A stretch of DNA of 6,501 bases from Gemmatimonadota bacterium (GTDB taxonomy: Bacteria > Gemmatimonadota > Gemmatimonadetes > Gemmatimonadales > Gemmatimonadaceae). Both the position numbers and the translations under genes were made by a program. The notes beneath the pieces are model-generated. The model did not search any database and was not told the DNA's origin. It saw only the letters and a program-made list of their open reading frames with translations. The stretch spans positions 1 through 6,501 of the forward strand of contig QHUV01000123.1 in assembly GCA_003222065.1 (NCBI GenBank). Reading direction: 5' to 3'. The stretch's first letter is position 1. Each line of letters opens with the position of its first letter. Positions 6,386 through 6,501 of this stretch are shown here, in pieces.

Positions 6386-6501
6386 TTAGGCGGCAGCGGA
6401 CGCCGCCGCAGACGCCGCCGCGGTGGTGGCGATGGGATCCGGACAGTCCTGCATGATCGCCCAGAGAAACCCGACGAGCTCGCGCGCGACCGCCACCACG
6501 G
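6386..6501 (-). CDS. IS110-family transposase, C-terminal end (partial)
   Basis: Read on the minus strand from 6499, 37 codons precede a TAA stop at 6388-6386: VVAVARELVGFLWAIMQDCP, then DPIATTAAASAAASAAA. The AVARELVGFLWAI block is the characteristic last helix of IS110-family (DEDD, Transposase_20) recombinases. These enzymes move the element by an RNA-guided recombination mechanism through a circular intermediate. The tail of alanine and serine is encoded by a GCC/GCG-rich run and looks like a low-complexity extension. The DEDD domain and the catalytic serine region lie beyond the window, so integrity and activity cannot be judged. Confidence 0.75.
   Translation of the reverse strand, partial: VVAVARELVGFLWAIMQDCPDPIATTAAASAAASAAA

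Larger units (their letters stand above)
6065..6501 (-). mobile_element. IS110-family insertion sequence, transposase-3' end (partial)
   Basis: The right edge encodes the end of an IS110-type transposase on the minus strand, and the sequence between its stop and the palindrome has no other gene. The proposed element boundary is at about 6064/6065, because the palindrome symmetry ends there. IS110 elements have no long terminal inverted repeats and usually make no target duplication, so the end cannot be fixed from one side. The rest of the element, including the catalytic domains, is outside the window. Confidence 0.6.

Noticed and set aside
6392..6424. GCC/GCG triplet run as an independent microsatellite
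   Set aside because: It codes the alanine-rich tail of the IS110 transposase in frame and needs no separate explanation.

Overview
The window is GC-rich DNA with six complete genes, all on the plus strand, a clipped gene at each edge, and repeat-rich intergenic DNA. The gene set (an MCE/Mla lipid transporter, Obg, DprA), the high GC content, the GTG starts and the weak Shine-Dalgarno sequences fit a Gram-negative environmental bacterium. The style of the proteins and intergenic repeats reminds me most of Gemmatimonadota, but that is an inference and not proven by anything here.

Layout. Positions 1-1995 hold the end of mlaE, then mlaF and mlaD, a tightly packed operon for an inner-membrane ABC transporter that moves phospholipid to or from the outer membrane. 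A 97-bp gap built of degenerate 7-bp units leads to a Rhizobium etli-type (class 3) L-asparaginase at 2093-3115. The next 280 bp contain no gene. They hold a fragment of a TGTCATCCTGAGC-type repeat and a compact palindromic element of about 135 bp. A two-domain carboxymuconolactone decarboxylase-like protein follows (3396-4070), then a second short heptamer stretch, then obg (4117-5136) and dprA (5141-5992). The last two are 4 nt apart and surely co-transcribed.

The last 509 bp are accessory DNA. A 23-bp-stem palindrome at 6011-6064 belongs to the same repeat family as the fragment at 3160-3216. It is cut off sharply on its right side by what looks like the end of an IS110-family insertion sequence. 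The transposase of that element enters from the right edge on the minus strand and stops at 6386. The roughly 320 bp between the transposase stop and the palindrome have no convincing gene, but have several stem-loops and an outward-facing TTGACA close to the presumed element end, as expected for circle-forming IS110 elements whose non-coding ends carry guide (bridge/seeker) RNAs.

The least expected signal is the octamer CGTTAGGC. It occurs five times on the two strands, several times more often than chance predicts, and accounts for both in-frame TTA leucine codons in the window.
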